Source: Egibacteraceae bacterium | GTDB taxonomy: Bacteria; Actinomycetota; Nitriliruptoria; Euzebyales; Egibacteraceae | Direction: 5' to 3' | Assembly (NCBI GenBank): GCA_035540635.1 | Contig: DATLGH010000060.1 | Span: 1 to 42,138 of the forward strand | DNA: 42,138 nucleotides | In this document: piece by piece, positions 7,943 through 15,783 of the stretch | Layout: each line of letters opens with the position of its first letter | Position numbering within the stretch: position 1 is the first letter of the stretch | The notes under the pieces: model-generated | Database searches by the model: none | What the model was told of the DNA's origin: nothing | Seen by the model: only the letters and a program-made list of their open reading frames with translations | Made by a program: the position numbers and the translations under genes

Positions 7943-8481
7943 GGCTCCTTCCGCTCCGGACGGGCTGACCGCTCGAGCTCCGCGGCGGACAGGTCCGGGG
8001 CGCTGGGCTCCACGTCGTCGGGATCGTCGACCGGCCCCTCGGGCGCGAGGGAGGCCGCCGCCGTGTCCCGACCCATCACGCCCCGCTCCTCCGCTCTCGT
8101 CGGGGTGAACGACGGGGTGTCGGGCGGGTCCCAGGGCAGGCTCTCACCGAGGGCCTCCGCGACGTCGCTGGTCAGGTCGTCGGCGGGCTCGGACGGGAGC
8201 TCGGGGCTGCGCTGGGGGGCAGCCTCCGGCTCGCCCTCCGGGCCGGCGCCGCCGGTCGTGCGCTCGCGCAGGCCGGCGTCGACGCGCAGCTCGCTGCGGA
8301 CGCGCTCCACCTCCCGCTCGGCGATCATCGCCGCGACGGAGGCCTCCTCGGGGGTCGCGACGGCGCCGCGCAGCACGACGTCGTCGCCCTCGCGGAGGAT
8401 CTCCACGCGCTCGGGGTCGACGCGGACGGACTCGTCGAGAGCCGCCCGGATGCGGTCAAGGGTGTCGTCGTCGGGTGCCAT
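7939..8481 (-). CDS. BON domain protein
   Basis: The 180-residue protein starts with one BON domain (TLDRIRAALDESVRVDPERVEI through the GAVATPEEASVAAMIAE region, about residues 5-70). A long, acidic, Pro/Ser-rich and probably disordered tail follows. BON domains are thought to bind phospholipid or other cell-surface ligands. There is no signal peptide, so the protein should be cytosolic. The ATG at 8481 is chosen because the BON fold begins immediately after it. It is the first gene of the minus-strand stress block and is coupled to the DksA-like gene. Confidence 0.8.
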   Translation of the reverse strand: MAPDDDTLDRIRAALDESVRVDPERVEILREGDDVVLRGAVATPEEASVAAMIAEREVERVRSELRVDAGLRERTTGGAGPEGEPEAAPQRSPELPSEPADDLTSDVAEALGESLPWDPPDTPSFTPTRAEERGVMGRDTAAASLAPEGPVDDPDDVEPSAPDLSAAELERSARPERKEP

Positions 8482-8640
8482 ACCGCAGCGTTTCCCAGAC
8501 CACGCCGGGTTGACGCACCGGGCCGGCGACCATTGCCGTTTCGGGTAATCACCTTCCGGTTTTTTCCTCCCCGAGCATGCGTAAGCGCGACGCACCTGGG
8601 AAAGGGGGGCCACCACGTTTGCCGTGAAAGGAAGTAAGTC

Positions 8641-10299
8641 ATGCGCATCTTGGGCGTGAACGCGGTCTTCCACGACCCCGCGGCCGCGCTCGTCGTCGAC
8701 GGCGAGATCGTGGCCGCCGCCGAGGAGGAGCGCTTCACCCGCCGCAAGCACGGCAAGCCGAACGTCGTCTTCTCCGCCTGGGAGATGCCGGAGCGCTCCG
8801 CGGCCTGGTGCCTGGCCGAGGCGGGCCTGTCACCGGGGGACCTCGACGCGGTCGCCTATTCCTACGAGCCGGCGCTTGCGCGGTTCCCCGCCGGACCGGG
8901 CCCTCAGGACATCGTCGCTGACGCGTGGGAGGGACTGCGCACTCTGTTCGCGCGACGCGCACCGCTGTTCCTCCGGTCCGCGCTGCCGGGGCTCGACCCC
9001 GACATCGTCCGCTTCGTCCCCCACCACGTCGCGCACGCCGCCTCGGCGCACCTCGCCGCCCCGTGGCCGAGCTCGAGCGTGCTCGTCCTCGACGGCCGGG
9101 GCGAGGCGCACTCACACCTTGCCGGACGGGCGGTGGACGGCGAGCTGAAGGTCCTCGCCGCGCAGGCGCTGCCGCACTCGCTCGGCCTGCTCTACGAGGA
9201 GGTGACCGAGCACCTTGGGTTCCGGCGGTCCAGCGACGAGTACAAGGTCATGGCGATGGCCTCCTACGGGGAGCCCCGCCATCTCGACGCCTTCCGCGAG
9301 CTCGTGCGCGCCGACGGGGAGGGGGGGTTCCGCGTCGAGACGGTCGACTGGGACGCGTTCGTGCCGCCCCGGCGCGGCCTGGAGTGGCACGACGACCATG
9401 CCGACCTCGCCGCGTCGGTGCAGCGCCGCCTCGAGGAGGTCCTGCTCGACCTCGCACGGTGGCTGCACGCCCAGACGGGCGACACCGACCTCACCATGGC
9501 GGGCGGCGTCGCGCTGAACTGCGTGGCGAACTCGCGCCTGGCCGCGGAGGGCCCCTTCGACCGCATCTGGGTCCAGCCCGCCGCCGGGGACGCCGGCACG
9601 GCCCTCGGGGCCGCCCTGCATGTCGCCCGGGCCCTCGGCGACGACATCGGCTCAATGCCGACCGCGGCCCTCGGCCGCGCATGGACCGACGACGAGCTCG
9701 CCGCCTGGCTGACCACGGCCGACGTCGCCTACGAGCGGCCCTCCGACGTCGCCGAGGCGGCGGCCGAGGCGATCGTCGCCGATGGGGTCGTCGCGTGGTT
9801 CCAGGGACGCAGCGAGTTCGGCCCCCGCGCGCTCGGGCACCGCAGCCTCCTCGCCGACGCCCGCCGACCCGGGAACCTGCCCCGGCTGAACGTCGTGAAA
9901 GGCCGCGAGCAGTTCCGCCCGGTGGCGCCGATGGTGCTCGCCGAGCGGGCCGGTGAGATCTTCGAGGGCCCGTTGCCGAGCCCCCACATGCTGTTCACCC
10001 ACCGCGTCCGGGCGCAGTGGCGCGACCGCATCCCCGCGGTCGTGCACGTCGACGGCACTGCCCGCATCCAGACCGTTCACCGCGAGACCGAACCTCTCGT
10101 GGCACGCATGCTCGAGGCGGTGGAGCGGCGTACCGGCGTCCCCGTCGTGGTGAACACGAGCCTGAACACCGCCGGGCGGCCGATGGTCGACGACCCCCGC
10201 GACGCCCTCGAGTGCTTCGGCTCCGCGCCCGTCGACCTCCTGGCGCTCGGACCGTTCGTCGTCCGCAGACCGAGCTTCCTCGGAGGCAGGCGGGGATGA
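8641..10299 (+). CDS. NodU/CmcH-family O-carbamoyltransferase
   Basis: The 552-residue protein matches the carbamoyltransferase family across both domains. The N-terminal ASKHA-like Kae1/YrdC-type domain begins MRILGVNAVFHDPAAALVVDG and contains the metal-binding-type motif HHVAHAASAH. The C-terminal domain includes FGPRALGHRS and GVPVVVNTSLNTAG. These enzymes transfer carbamoyl from carbamoyl phosphate, through carbamoyl-AMP, to a sugar hydroxyl. AAAGGAAG precedes the ATG. It opens the heptose gene cluster and overlaps the next gene by 4 bases (ATGA). By analogy with the family member in the Pseudomonas aeruginosa LPS core locus, which makes 7-O-carbamoyl heptose, a heptose is a plausible acceptor; that is inference. 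Confidence 0.92.
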   Translation: MRILGVNAVFHDPAAALVVDGEIVAAAEEERFTRRKHGKPNVVFSAWEMPERSAAWCLAEAGLSPGDLDAVAYSYEPALARFPAGPGPQDIVADAWEGLRTLFARRAPLFLRSALPGLDPDIVRFVPHHVAHAASAHLAAPWPSSSVLVLDGRGEAHSHLAGRAVDGELKVLAAQALPHSLGLLYEEVTEHLGFRRSSDEYKVMAMASYGEPRHLDAFRELVRADGEGGFRVETVDWDAFVPPRRGLEWHDDHADLAASVQRRLEEVLLDLARWLHAQTGDTDLTMAGGVALNCVANSRLAAEGPFDRIWVQPAAGDAGTALGAALHVARALGDDIGSMPTAALGRAWTDDELAAWLTTADVAYERPSDVAEAAAEAIVADGVVAWFQGRSEFGPRALGHRSLLADARRPGNLPRLNVVKGREQFRPVAPMVLAERAGEIFEGPLPSPHMLFTHRVRAQWRDRIPAVVHVDGTARIQTVHRETEPLVARMLEAVERRTGVPVVVNTSLNTAGRPMVDDPRDALECFGSAPVDLLALGPFVVRRPSFLGGRRG

Positions 10300-11858
10300 G
10301 CGTCGCGGTCGTCGTCCCGACCCTCGCCAGACCCTCGCTGGCCGCCCTGCTCGACGCGCTCGCCGCCGCGCGGGGACCGCTGCCCGAGCAGGTGGTCCTC
10401 GTCCACGACCGGCCCGGCCCCGAGGCTGCGCTGCCGGTCCGGCTCCCTGCCCGCCTCACCGACCGCGTCGTCGTGCTCTCGGGGCCCGGGCGGGGTCCCG
10501 CGGCGGCACGCAACACCGGCTGGCGCGCCGCCGACGCCGAGTGGATCGCCTTCCTCGACGACGACGTCGTCCCCGCAAGCGACTGGCTCGCCCGCCTGGC
10601 CGACGACCTCGACGGGCTGCCCGCGGTGGTGGCCGGTAGCCAGGGCCGTGTCCACGTGCCGCTGCCCGGCCACCGGCGCCCCACCGACTGGGAGCGCAAC
10701 GTCGCGGGCCTCGAGCGCGCCCGGTGGGCGACGGCCGACCTCGCGTACCGGCGGGTCGCGCTCGCCGCCGCCGGGGGGTTCGACGAGCGCTTCCCCCGCG
10801 CCTACCGGGAGGACGCCGACCTGGGACTGCGCCTCGTGCGCGCCGGGTGGAGGATCGTCCGCGGCGGGCGGACCGTCGCCCATCCCCCCCGGCCCGCGGG
10901 GCCCTGGGTCAGCGTCCGCCTGCAGGCGGGCAACGCCGACGATCCGCTCATGCGCGCGCTGCACGGTGCGGGCTGGCGGCAGGCCGCCGGTGTCCCCCGC
11001 GGGCGCCGCGGGCGGCACCTCGCCATCACCGCTGCGGGGGCGGCCGCCGCCGCCGGGCTCGCCCAACGGCCTGGGCCGCGGACAAGACGCGGTGGACGTG
11101 GCGGCCGCAGCAGCGCCGCGGACGTGCTCGCCGTCGCAGGAGCGGCCGGGTGGCTCGCCGGCACCGCCGAGCTCGCCTGGGCGCGCATCGCCCCCGGACC
11201 GCGCACGCCGGGGGAGGTCGCGACGATGCTCGCGACGAGCGTGGTGCTGCCGGCCGCGGCGAGCGTCCACTGGCTGCGCGGCGTCGTCGCCGCGCGCGGT
11301 GTCGCCCCCGCCGCCGTGAGGTTTGCGGGAAGGCCCCACGCCGTGCTGCTCGACCGCGACGGCACGCTCGTCGTCGACGTCCCCTACAACGGCGACCCCG
11401 ACAAGGTGGAGCCGATGCCGGGTGCGCGCGCGGCGCTCGACCGGCTTCGGGCCGCCGACGTGCCGTTGGCCGTCGTGAGCAACCAGAGCGGCGTGGGCCG
11501 GGGTCTGCTGACCGCCGACCAGGTCGCGGCCGTGAACCGGCGGGTGGACGAGCTGCTCGGGCCGTTCGCCCACTGGGCGGTGTGCCCGCACGCGCCCGGG
11601 GAGGGCTGTGGCTGCCGAAAGCCCGCCGCGGGGCTCGTGCGTGAGGCCGCGAGCGCGCTCGGGGTCCCCGCCGAGCGCTGTGCCGTGGTCGGCGACATCG
11701 GCGCGGACGTGGCTGCGGCCGCCGCCGCGGGGGCCCACGGGGTGCTCGTCCCGACGGCGAGGACCCGCGCGCAGGAGATCGAGGCCGCTCCGGTCGTCGC
11801 GCCCGACCTCGACGCAGCCGTCGACCTCCTCCTCGGGGGCCAGGTGGCCCGGCGATGA
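10296..11858 (+). CDS. Fusion of GT2 glycosyltransferase and GmhB-type heptose bisphosphate phosphatase
   Basis: The 520-residue protein has two enzymes. Residues 1 to about 235 form a GT2 glycosyltransferase (VAVVVPTLARPSL, DDD at 88-90 in FLDDDVVP, and YREDADLGLRL). A hydrophobic Ala-rich linker spans about 245-340. From about 345 on there is a HAD-IIIA phosphatase: DRDGT at 353-357, SNQSGVGRG, and the GmhB zinc motif with Cys430, His432, Cys438 and Cys440. GmhB removes the 7-phosphate from heptose 1,7-bisphosphate between the two HldE steps. The start is the ATG at 10296, overlapping the previous stop. The linker could be membrane-associated. Confidence 0.88.
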   Translation: MSVAVVVPTLARPSLAALLDALAAARGPLPEQVVLVHDRPGPEAALPVRLPARLTDRVVVLSGPGRGPAAARNTGWRAADAEWIAFLDDDVVPASDWLARLADDLDGLPAVVAGSQGRVHVPLPGHRRPTDWERNVAGLERARWATADLAYRRVALAAAGGFDERFPRAYREDADLGLRLVRAGWRIVRGGRTVAHPPRPAGPWVSVRLQAGNADDPLMRALHGAGWRQAAGVPRGRRGRHLAITAAGAAAAAGLAQRPGPRTRRGGRGGRSSAADVLAVAGAAGWLAGTAELAWARIAPGPRTPGEVATMLATSVVLPAAASVHWLRGVVAARGVAPAAVRFAGRPHAVLLDRDGTLVVDVPYNGDPDKVEPMPGARAALDRLRAADVPLAVVSNQSGVGRGLLTADQVAAVNRRVDELLGPFAHWAVCPHAPGEGCGCRKPAAGLVREAASALGVPAERCAVVGDIGADVAAAAAAGAHGVLVPTARTRAQEIEAAPVVAPDLDAAVDLLLGGQVARR

Positions 11859-12904
11859 GCCACGTCCTCGTCGTGCGGCTCGACAACGCGGGCGACGTGC
11901 TGCTCACGGGCCCGGCGGTGCGGGCGGTCGCCGCCGGCGCCCAGCGGGTGACGCTGCTCTGCGGGCCGGCGGGCTCGGCCGCGGGGCGACTCCTGCCCGG
12001 GGTCGACCACATCGAGGTGTACCGGGCCGGGTGGATCGACCCCGACCCGCCGCTGCTCGACTCCTACGCGGCGCTCACGCTGGCCGGCAGCCTCGGTGCG
12101 CGAGGGATCGACCGCGCCCTCGTCTTCACGTCGTTCCACCAGAGCGCGCTGCCGACCGCGCTGCTGCTGCGCCTTGCCGGCATCTCCGAGATCGCCGCCT
12201 ACAGCGACGACTACGCGGGCTCGCTGCTCGACGTGCGCCACCGCATCGATCCCGACGTGCACGAGGTGGAGCGGGCGCTGTCGCTCGCCGCCTCGTTCGG
12301 CTACACGCTGCCGGACGGCGACGACGACCGGATGCGGGTCGACGTGGGGGGCGCGGGAGCCGCCCTGCGACCGGCCGAACCCTACGTCGTCGTCCACCCC
12401 GGCGCGTCCGTGCCCGCCCGCGCCTGGGCACCCGAGCGCTACACCCGGCTCGTCGACGCCCTCGCCCGGTCCGGCCGCGCCGTGGTCGTCACCGGCACCC
12501 CCGACGAGGCCACGCTCACCGCCCGGGTGTCGGGGCCTTCGCGACCCGGCGTCACCGACCTCGGCGGGCGGACCGACTTGGCGGAGCTCGGCGGGCTCAT
12601 GGCCGGAGCCGACGCCGTCGTCGTCGGCAACACCGGCCCCGCGCACCTCGCCGCGGCCGTCGGCACCCCCGTCGCGTCCCTGTACGCCCCGACCGTCCCG
12701 GCGGTGCGCTGGCGCCCGTGGCGGGTGCCGCACGCACTGCTGCACCGCGACGTGGCCTGTGCGGGGTGCCGGGCGCGGGAGTGCCCGGTGCCCGCCCACC
12801 CCTGCATCGACGGGGTCGACGTCGCCGAGGTGCTCGACGCGGTCGACGCGCTCGGCGGCCGCGGCCTGGCCGTCTCGGGACAGGGCGGGAAGGGCGTCCG
12901 ATGA
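11855..12904 (+). CDS. GT9 family glycosyltransferase (ADP-heptose transferase type)
   Basis: The 349-residue protein has the GT9 opening motif (VRLDNAGDVLLTGPAVRAV) and the C-terminal donor-site motif (VGNTGPAHLAAAVGTPVASLY). GT9 enzymes such as WaaC and WaaF move heptose from ADP-heptose. A Cys-rich tail (CAGCRARECPVPAHPC) is seen in a subset of GT9 proteins. Its position beside gmhA, hldE and a GmhB domain supports use of ADP-heptose, although the acceptor in this organism is unknown. It overlaps both neighbours by 4 bases. Confidence 0.9.
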   Translation: MSHVLVVRLDNAGDVLLTGPAVRAVAAGAQRVTLLCGPAGSAAGRLLPGVDHIEVYRAGWIDPDPPLLDSYAALTLAGSLGARGIDRALVFTSFHQSALPTALLLRLAGISEIAAYSDDYAGSLLDVRHRIDPDVHEVERALSLAASFGYTLPDGDDDRMRVDVGGAGAALRPAEPYVVVHPGASVPARAWAPERYTRLVDALARSGRAVVVTGTPDEATLTARVSGPSRPGVTDLGGRTDLAELGGLMAGADAVVVGNTGPAHLAAAVGTPVASLYAPTVPAVRWRPWRVPHALLHRDVACAGCRARECPVPAHPCIDGVDVAEVLDAVDALGGRGLAVSGQGGKGVR

Positions 12905-13857
12905 GGGTGCTGCTGTGGCACGTCCACGGATCGTGGACGACGGCGTTCGTGCAGGGCCCCCACACCTACCTCGTGCCGGTCCTGCCCGACCGGGGACCCG
13001 ACGGCCGAGGCCGGGCACGGACCTGGGACTGGCCGGCCTCCGTCGTGGAGGTGACGCCTGAGCAGGCGGCCGATGCCGACGTCGACGTCGTCGTGCTCCA
13101 GCGGCCAGAGGAGCTTGCGTCCATGGCCGGGCAGTGGCTCGGCGGCCGGCGGCCCGGGCGCGACGTCCCCGCCGTCTACGTCGAGCACAACGCCCCGCAG
13201 GGCAGGGTCAACGAGCTGCGCCATCCCGCCGCGGACCGTCCCGAGCTCCTGGTCGTCCACGTCACCCACTTCAACGACCTGTTCTGGGACACGGGCTGCA
13301 CGCCCACCCGCGTCGTCGAGCACGGCATCGTCGACCCCGGCGAGCGCTACACCGGCGAGGTCGCCCGCGCCGCGGTCGTCGTGAACGAGCCGGTGCGCCG
13401 CGCCCGGGTCACCGGCACGGACCTGCTCGCCCCGCTGTCCGCGGCCGCGCCGCTCGACGTGTACGGCATGGCGGTCGGCGCCCTCGACGATCCCCCGGCC
13501 GTCCGGACGTACGAGGACCTGCCGCAGGCCCGCCTGCACGCCGAGATGGCGCGCCGGCGGGCGTACCTGCACCCGATCCGCTGGACGTCGCTCGGGCTCT
13601 CGCTGCTCGAGGCCATGCACCTCGGCATGCCGGTGGTCGCGCTGGCGACGACCGAGGCGGTGGAAGCCGTGCCCGGTGAGGCGGGTGTGGTGAGCACGCG
13701 GGTCGACACGCTCGCCGACGGCCTGCGCCGCTTCCTCGCCGACCCCGAGCTCGCCCGGGCCTGCGGCAAGGCGGCCCGTGCGGCCGCCCTCGAACGCTAC
13801 GGACTCGCACGCTTCCTCACCGACTGGGACCGCACGCTTTCGGAGGTTGGCCGATGA
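12901..13857 (+). CDS. GT4-like glycosyltransferase
   Basis: This is a 318-residue protein. The C-terminal half has the GT-B donor-binding signature (SLGLSLLEAMHLGMPVVALA) and a GT4-like C-terminal helix. The N-terminal half is short and diverged, beginning MRVLLWHVHGSWTTAFVQGP, and contains VYVEHNAPQGRVNEL. Its length is below the usual 370-400 residues of GT4 enzymes because the acceptor domain is trimmed. The sugar donor cannot be read from the sequence. The ATG at 12901 overlaps the previous stop, and the last 4 bases overlap the next gene, so it is part of the heptose operon. Confidence 0.82.
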   Translation: MRVLLWHVHGSWTTAFVQGPHTYLVPVLPDRGPDGRGRARTWDWPASVVEVTPEQAADADVDVVVLQRPEELASMAGQWLGGRRPGRDVPAVYVEHNAPQGRVNELRHPAADRPELLVVHVTHFNDLFWDTGCTPTRVVEHGIVDPGERYTGEVARAAVVVNEPVRRARVTGTDLLAPLSAAAPLDVYGMAVGALDDPPAVRTYEDLPQARLHAEMARRRAYLHPIRWTSLGLSLLEAMHLGMPVVALATTEAVEAVPGEAGVVSTRVDTLADGLRRFLADPELARACGKAARAAALERYGLARFLTDWDRTLSEVGR

Positions 13858-15137
13858 GGCGCAGGACGATGACCCCCAGCGCTGCGCACGTGGCCATGGT
13901 GTCCGAGCACGCGAGTCCCCTCGCCGTGCTGGGCGGGGAGGACGCCGGCGGGCAGAACGTGCACGTCGCGCAGCTCGCCACCGCCATTGCACGCCGGGGC
14001 GTGAAGGTGGTCGTGCACACCCGCCGCGACGACCCGGCCCTGCCGCCGTCGGTGCCGCTCGCCCCCGGCGTCGTCGTGGACCACATCGACGCGGGCCCGC
14101 CCGCGGCGATCGGCAAGGACCACCTGGTGCCCTACATGGACGAGTTCGCCGCGCGGCTCGCCGCCCGCTGGTCGTCGCGCCTGCCCGCGCTCGTCCACGC
14201 GCACTTCTGGATGTCGGGGCGCGCGGCCCTCGCCGCGGCGCACCCTCTCGGCATTCCGGTGGCCCAGACGTTCCACGCGCTCGGCGTCGTGAAGCGCCGC
14301 CACCAGGGCGCCCGCGACACGAGCCCGGCGGAGCGGCAGGGAACGGAGCGGTCGATTCTCGCCGCAGCCGACCGCGTCATCGCCACGTGCAGCAACGAGG
14401 TGTTCGAGCTCAAGCGCCTCGGGGCCGACCTGTCACGGGTGGCGGTCGTGCCCTGCGGCGTCGACCTCGACCGCTTCCGTCCCACCGGCCCGGCCGAGCC
14501 CCGCCGGCCGGGCTGGCGGCGACTCGTCGTCGTGAGCCGCCTCGTGGAGCGCAAGGGGGTCGGCAACGTCATCGCGGCCCTGCGCGGCGTGCCGGGCACC
14601 GAGCTCGTCGTGGCGGGCGGGCCCGCCGCCGCGGAGCTCGACCGCGACCCCGAGGCGAACCGCCTGCGGCGGCTTGCCGCCGCGTACGGCGTCGCCGACC
14701 GCGTCGAGCTGCGGGGGCGGATGGACAACGCCGCCATACCTGCGCTCATGCGCTCCGCGGACGCCGTGGTCTGCGTGCCCTGGTACGAGCCCTTCGGCAT
14801 GGTCGCGGTCGAGGCGATGGCCTGCGGCGTGCCGGTCGTGGCCTCGGCGGTGGGTGGCCAGATCGACACGGTCGTCGACGGGGTGACCGGGGTCCACGTC
14901 CCCGCCCGCGCACCCGACCGGGTCGCCGCGGCGCTGCGGGAGCTGCTCGACGACCCCGCCCGCCTTGGCGCCCTGGGCGCCGCGGGGGCGGCACGAGCGC
15001 GGGAGCGCTACGGCTGGGACCGGGTGGCCGCCTGCACCCTCGAGGCGTACCCGCGGGCGCACGCCGTCGACGCCCGGGTGACGGCGGGAGGCGAACCCGC
15101 CCCGGCGCCGATCGCCGGCCGGGGGGGGCCCCGATGA
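13854..15137 (+). CDS. GT4 glycosyltransferase, MshA/sucrose-phosphate-synthase-like
   Basis: The 427-residue protein is a full-length GT4. It has the glycine-rich acceptor loop (LGGEDAGGQNVHVAQLA), the motif ARWSSRLPALVHAHFWMSG, and the donor-site EX7E region (YEPFGMVAVEAMACGVPVVAS). The N-terminus resembles MshA and sucrose-phosphate synthase-type enzymes, which use nucleotide sugars such as UDP-GlcNAc or UDP-Glc; the actual donor is not determined. The ATG at 13854 overlaps the previous stop. An in-frame ATG six codons later is an alternative start. The 3' end runs through a G8 tract just before the gmhA start. Confidence 0.88.
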   Translation: MRRRTMTPSAAHVAMVSEHASPLAVLGGEDAGGQNVHVAQLATAIARRGVKVVVHTRRDDPALPPSVPLAPGVVVDHIDAGPPAAIGKDHLVPYMDEFAARLAARWSSRLPALVHAHFWMSGRAALAAAHPLGIPVAQTFHALGVVKRRHQGARDTSPAERQGTERSILAAADRVIATCSNEVFELKRLGADLSRVAVVPCGVDLDRFRPTGPAEPRRPGWRRLVVVSRLVERKGVGNVIAALRGVPGTELVVAGGPAAAELDRDPEANRLRRLAAAYGVADRVELRGRMDNAAIPALMRSADAVVCVPWYEPFGMVAVEAMACGVPVVASAVGGQIDTVVDGVTGVHVPARAPDRVAAALRELLDDPARLGALGAAGAARARERYGWDRVAACTLEAYPRAHAVDARVTAGGEPAPAPIAGRGGPR

Positions 15138-15763
15138 TGAGCCGCCGCGACCCCGTGCCGACCGGCAGGGCGCACCTCGAGGCGCTCGCCGCCCCCCTCG
15201 CGGAGCTGCACCACGAGGTCGACCGCATCGACGCGTGGGGCCGGCACCTCGCGACGGTGCTCGTCGCGGGCGGGCGCCTGCTAGCGGCCGGCAACGGCGG
15301 CAGCGCGGCGCAGGCGCAGCACCTCACGTCCGAGCTCGTCGGCCGCTACCGCGACGACCGCCCCCCCTACAGCGCGATCGCACTGCACGCCGAGCCGTCG
15401 GCGCTGACCGCCATCACGAACGACTACGGCGCCGGTCACGCGTTCGCCCGCCAGGTCACCGCGCACGGCCGCGCCGGCGACGTGTTCCTCGCGCTGTCCA
15501 CGTCGGGGAGGAGCCGCAACGTGCTCGCCGCGGTCGAAGCCGCCGGCCAGGCGGGGCTCGTCACGTGGGCGCTGACCGGGCGCCGCCCGAACCCGCTCGC
15601 GGACGCGGCCGGCGACGTCGTGAGCGTGAACGCTCCGGCCACCGCCACGGTGCAGGAGGTCCACCAGGTGATCGTGCACCTGCTGTGCGCGTCCGTGGAA
15701 GCCGAGCTCGCGGCGGGACGCGCCCGGCCGCGGCGGCGGTCCGCCGTCGGGGTGCGGCCATGA
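15134..15763 (+). CDS. gmhA: Sedoheptulose-7-phosphate isomerase
   Basis: The 209-residue SIS-domain protein matches GmhA, which converts sedoheptulose 7-phosphate to D-glycero-D-manno-heptose 7-phosphate. The phosphate-binding motif GNGGSAAQAQH lies at 53-63, the probable catalytic Glu67 in SELVGRY, the second Ser/Thr loop STSGRS at 122-127, and the conserved QEVHQ motif with His177 near the end. ATG codons at 15134 and 15137 are both possible; the first overlaps the preceding stop. It supplies the first step of the pathway finished by hldE and the GmhB domain in this operon. Confidence 0.93.
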   Translation: MMSRRDPVPTGRAHLEALAAPLAELHHEVDRIDAWGRHLATVLVAGGRLLAAGNGGSAAQAQHLTSELVGRYRDDRPPYSAIALHAEPSALTAITNDYGAGHAFARQVTAHGRAGDVFLALSTSGRSRNVLAAVEAAGQAGLVTWALTGRRPNPLADAAGDVVSVNAPATATVQEVHQVIVHLLCASVEAELAAGRARPRRRSAVGVRP

Positions 15764-15783
15764 ACACGGAGGCGCCGGCATGA
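15760..15783 (+). CDS. Seven-residue minicistron bridging gmhA and hldE
   Basis: An ATG at 15760 overlaps the gmhA stop as ATGA and opens a 7-codon frame (MNTEAPA). Its TGA (15781-15783) overlaps the hldE ATG at 15780, again as ATGA. Its own body contains the hldE ribosome-binding site (ACGGAGG, 15766-15772). It may keep ribosomes coupled across the only non-overlapping junction of the operon. It could equally be chance. Confidence 0.3.
   Translation: MNTEAPA

Noticed and set aside
5732-8548. A 938-codon plus-strand open frame through the reductase, the tRNA and the stress block
   Set aside because: It runs through a tRNA gene and antisense to five recognised genes, and its protein has no family similarity.
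8482-8640. A SigB-type promoter at GGGTAAT (8543-8549)
   Set aside because: No GTTT lies 15-17 bases upstream; the nearby GTTT directly abuts the GGGTAA.
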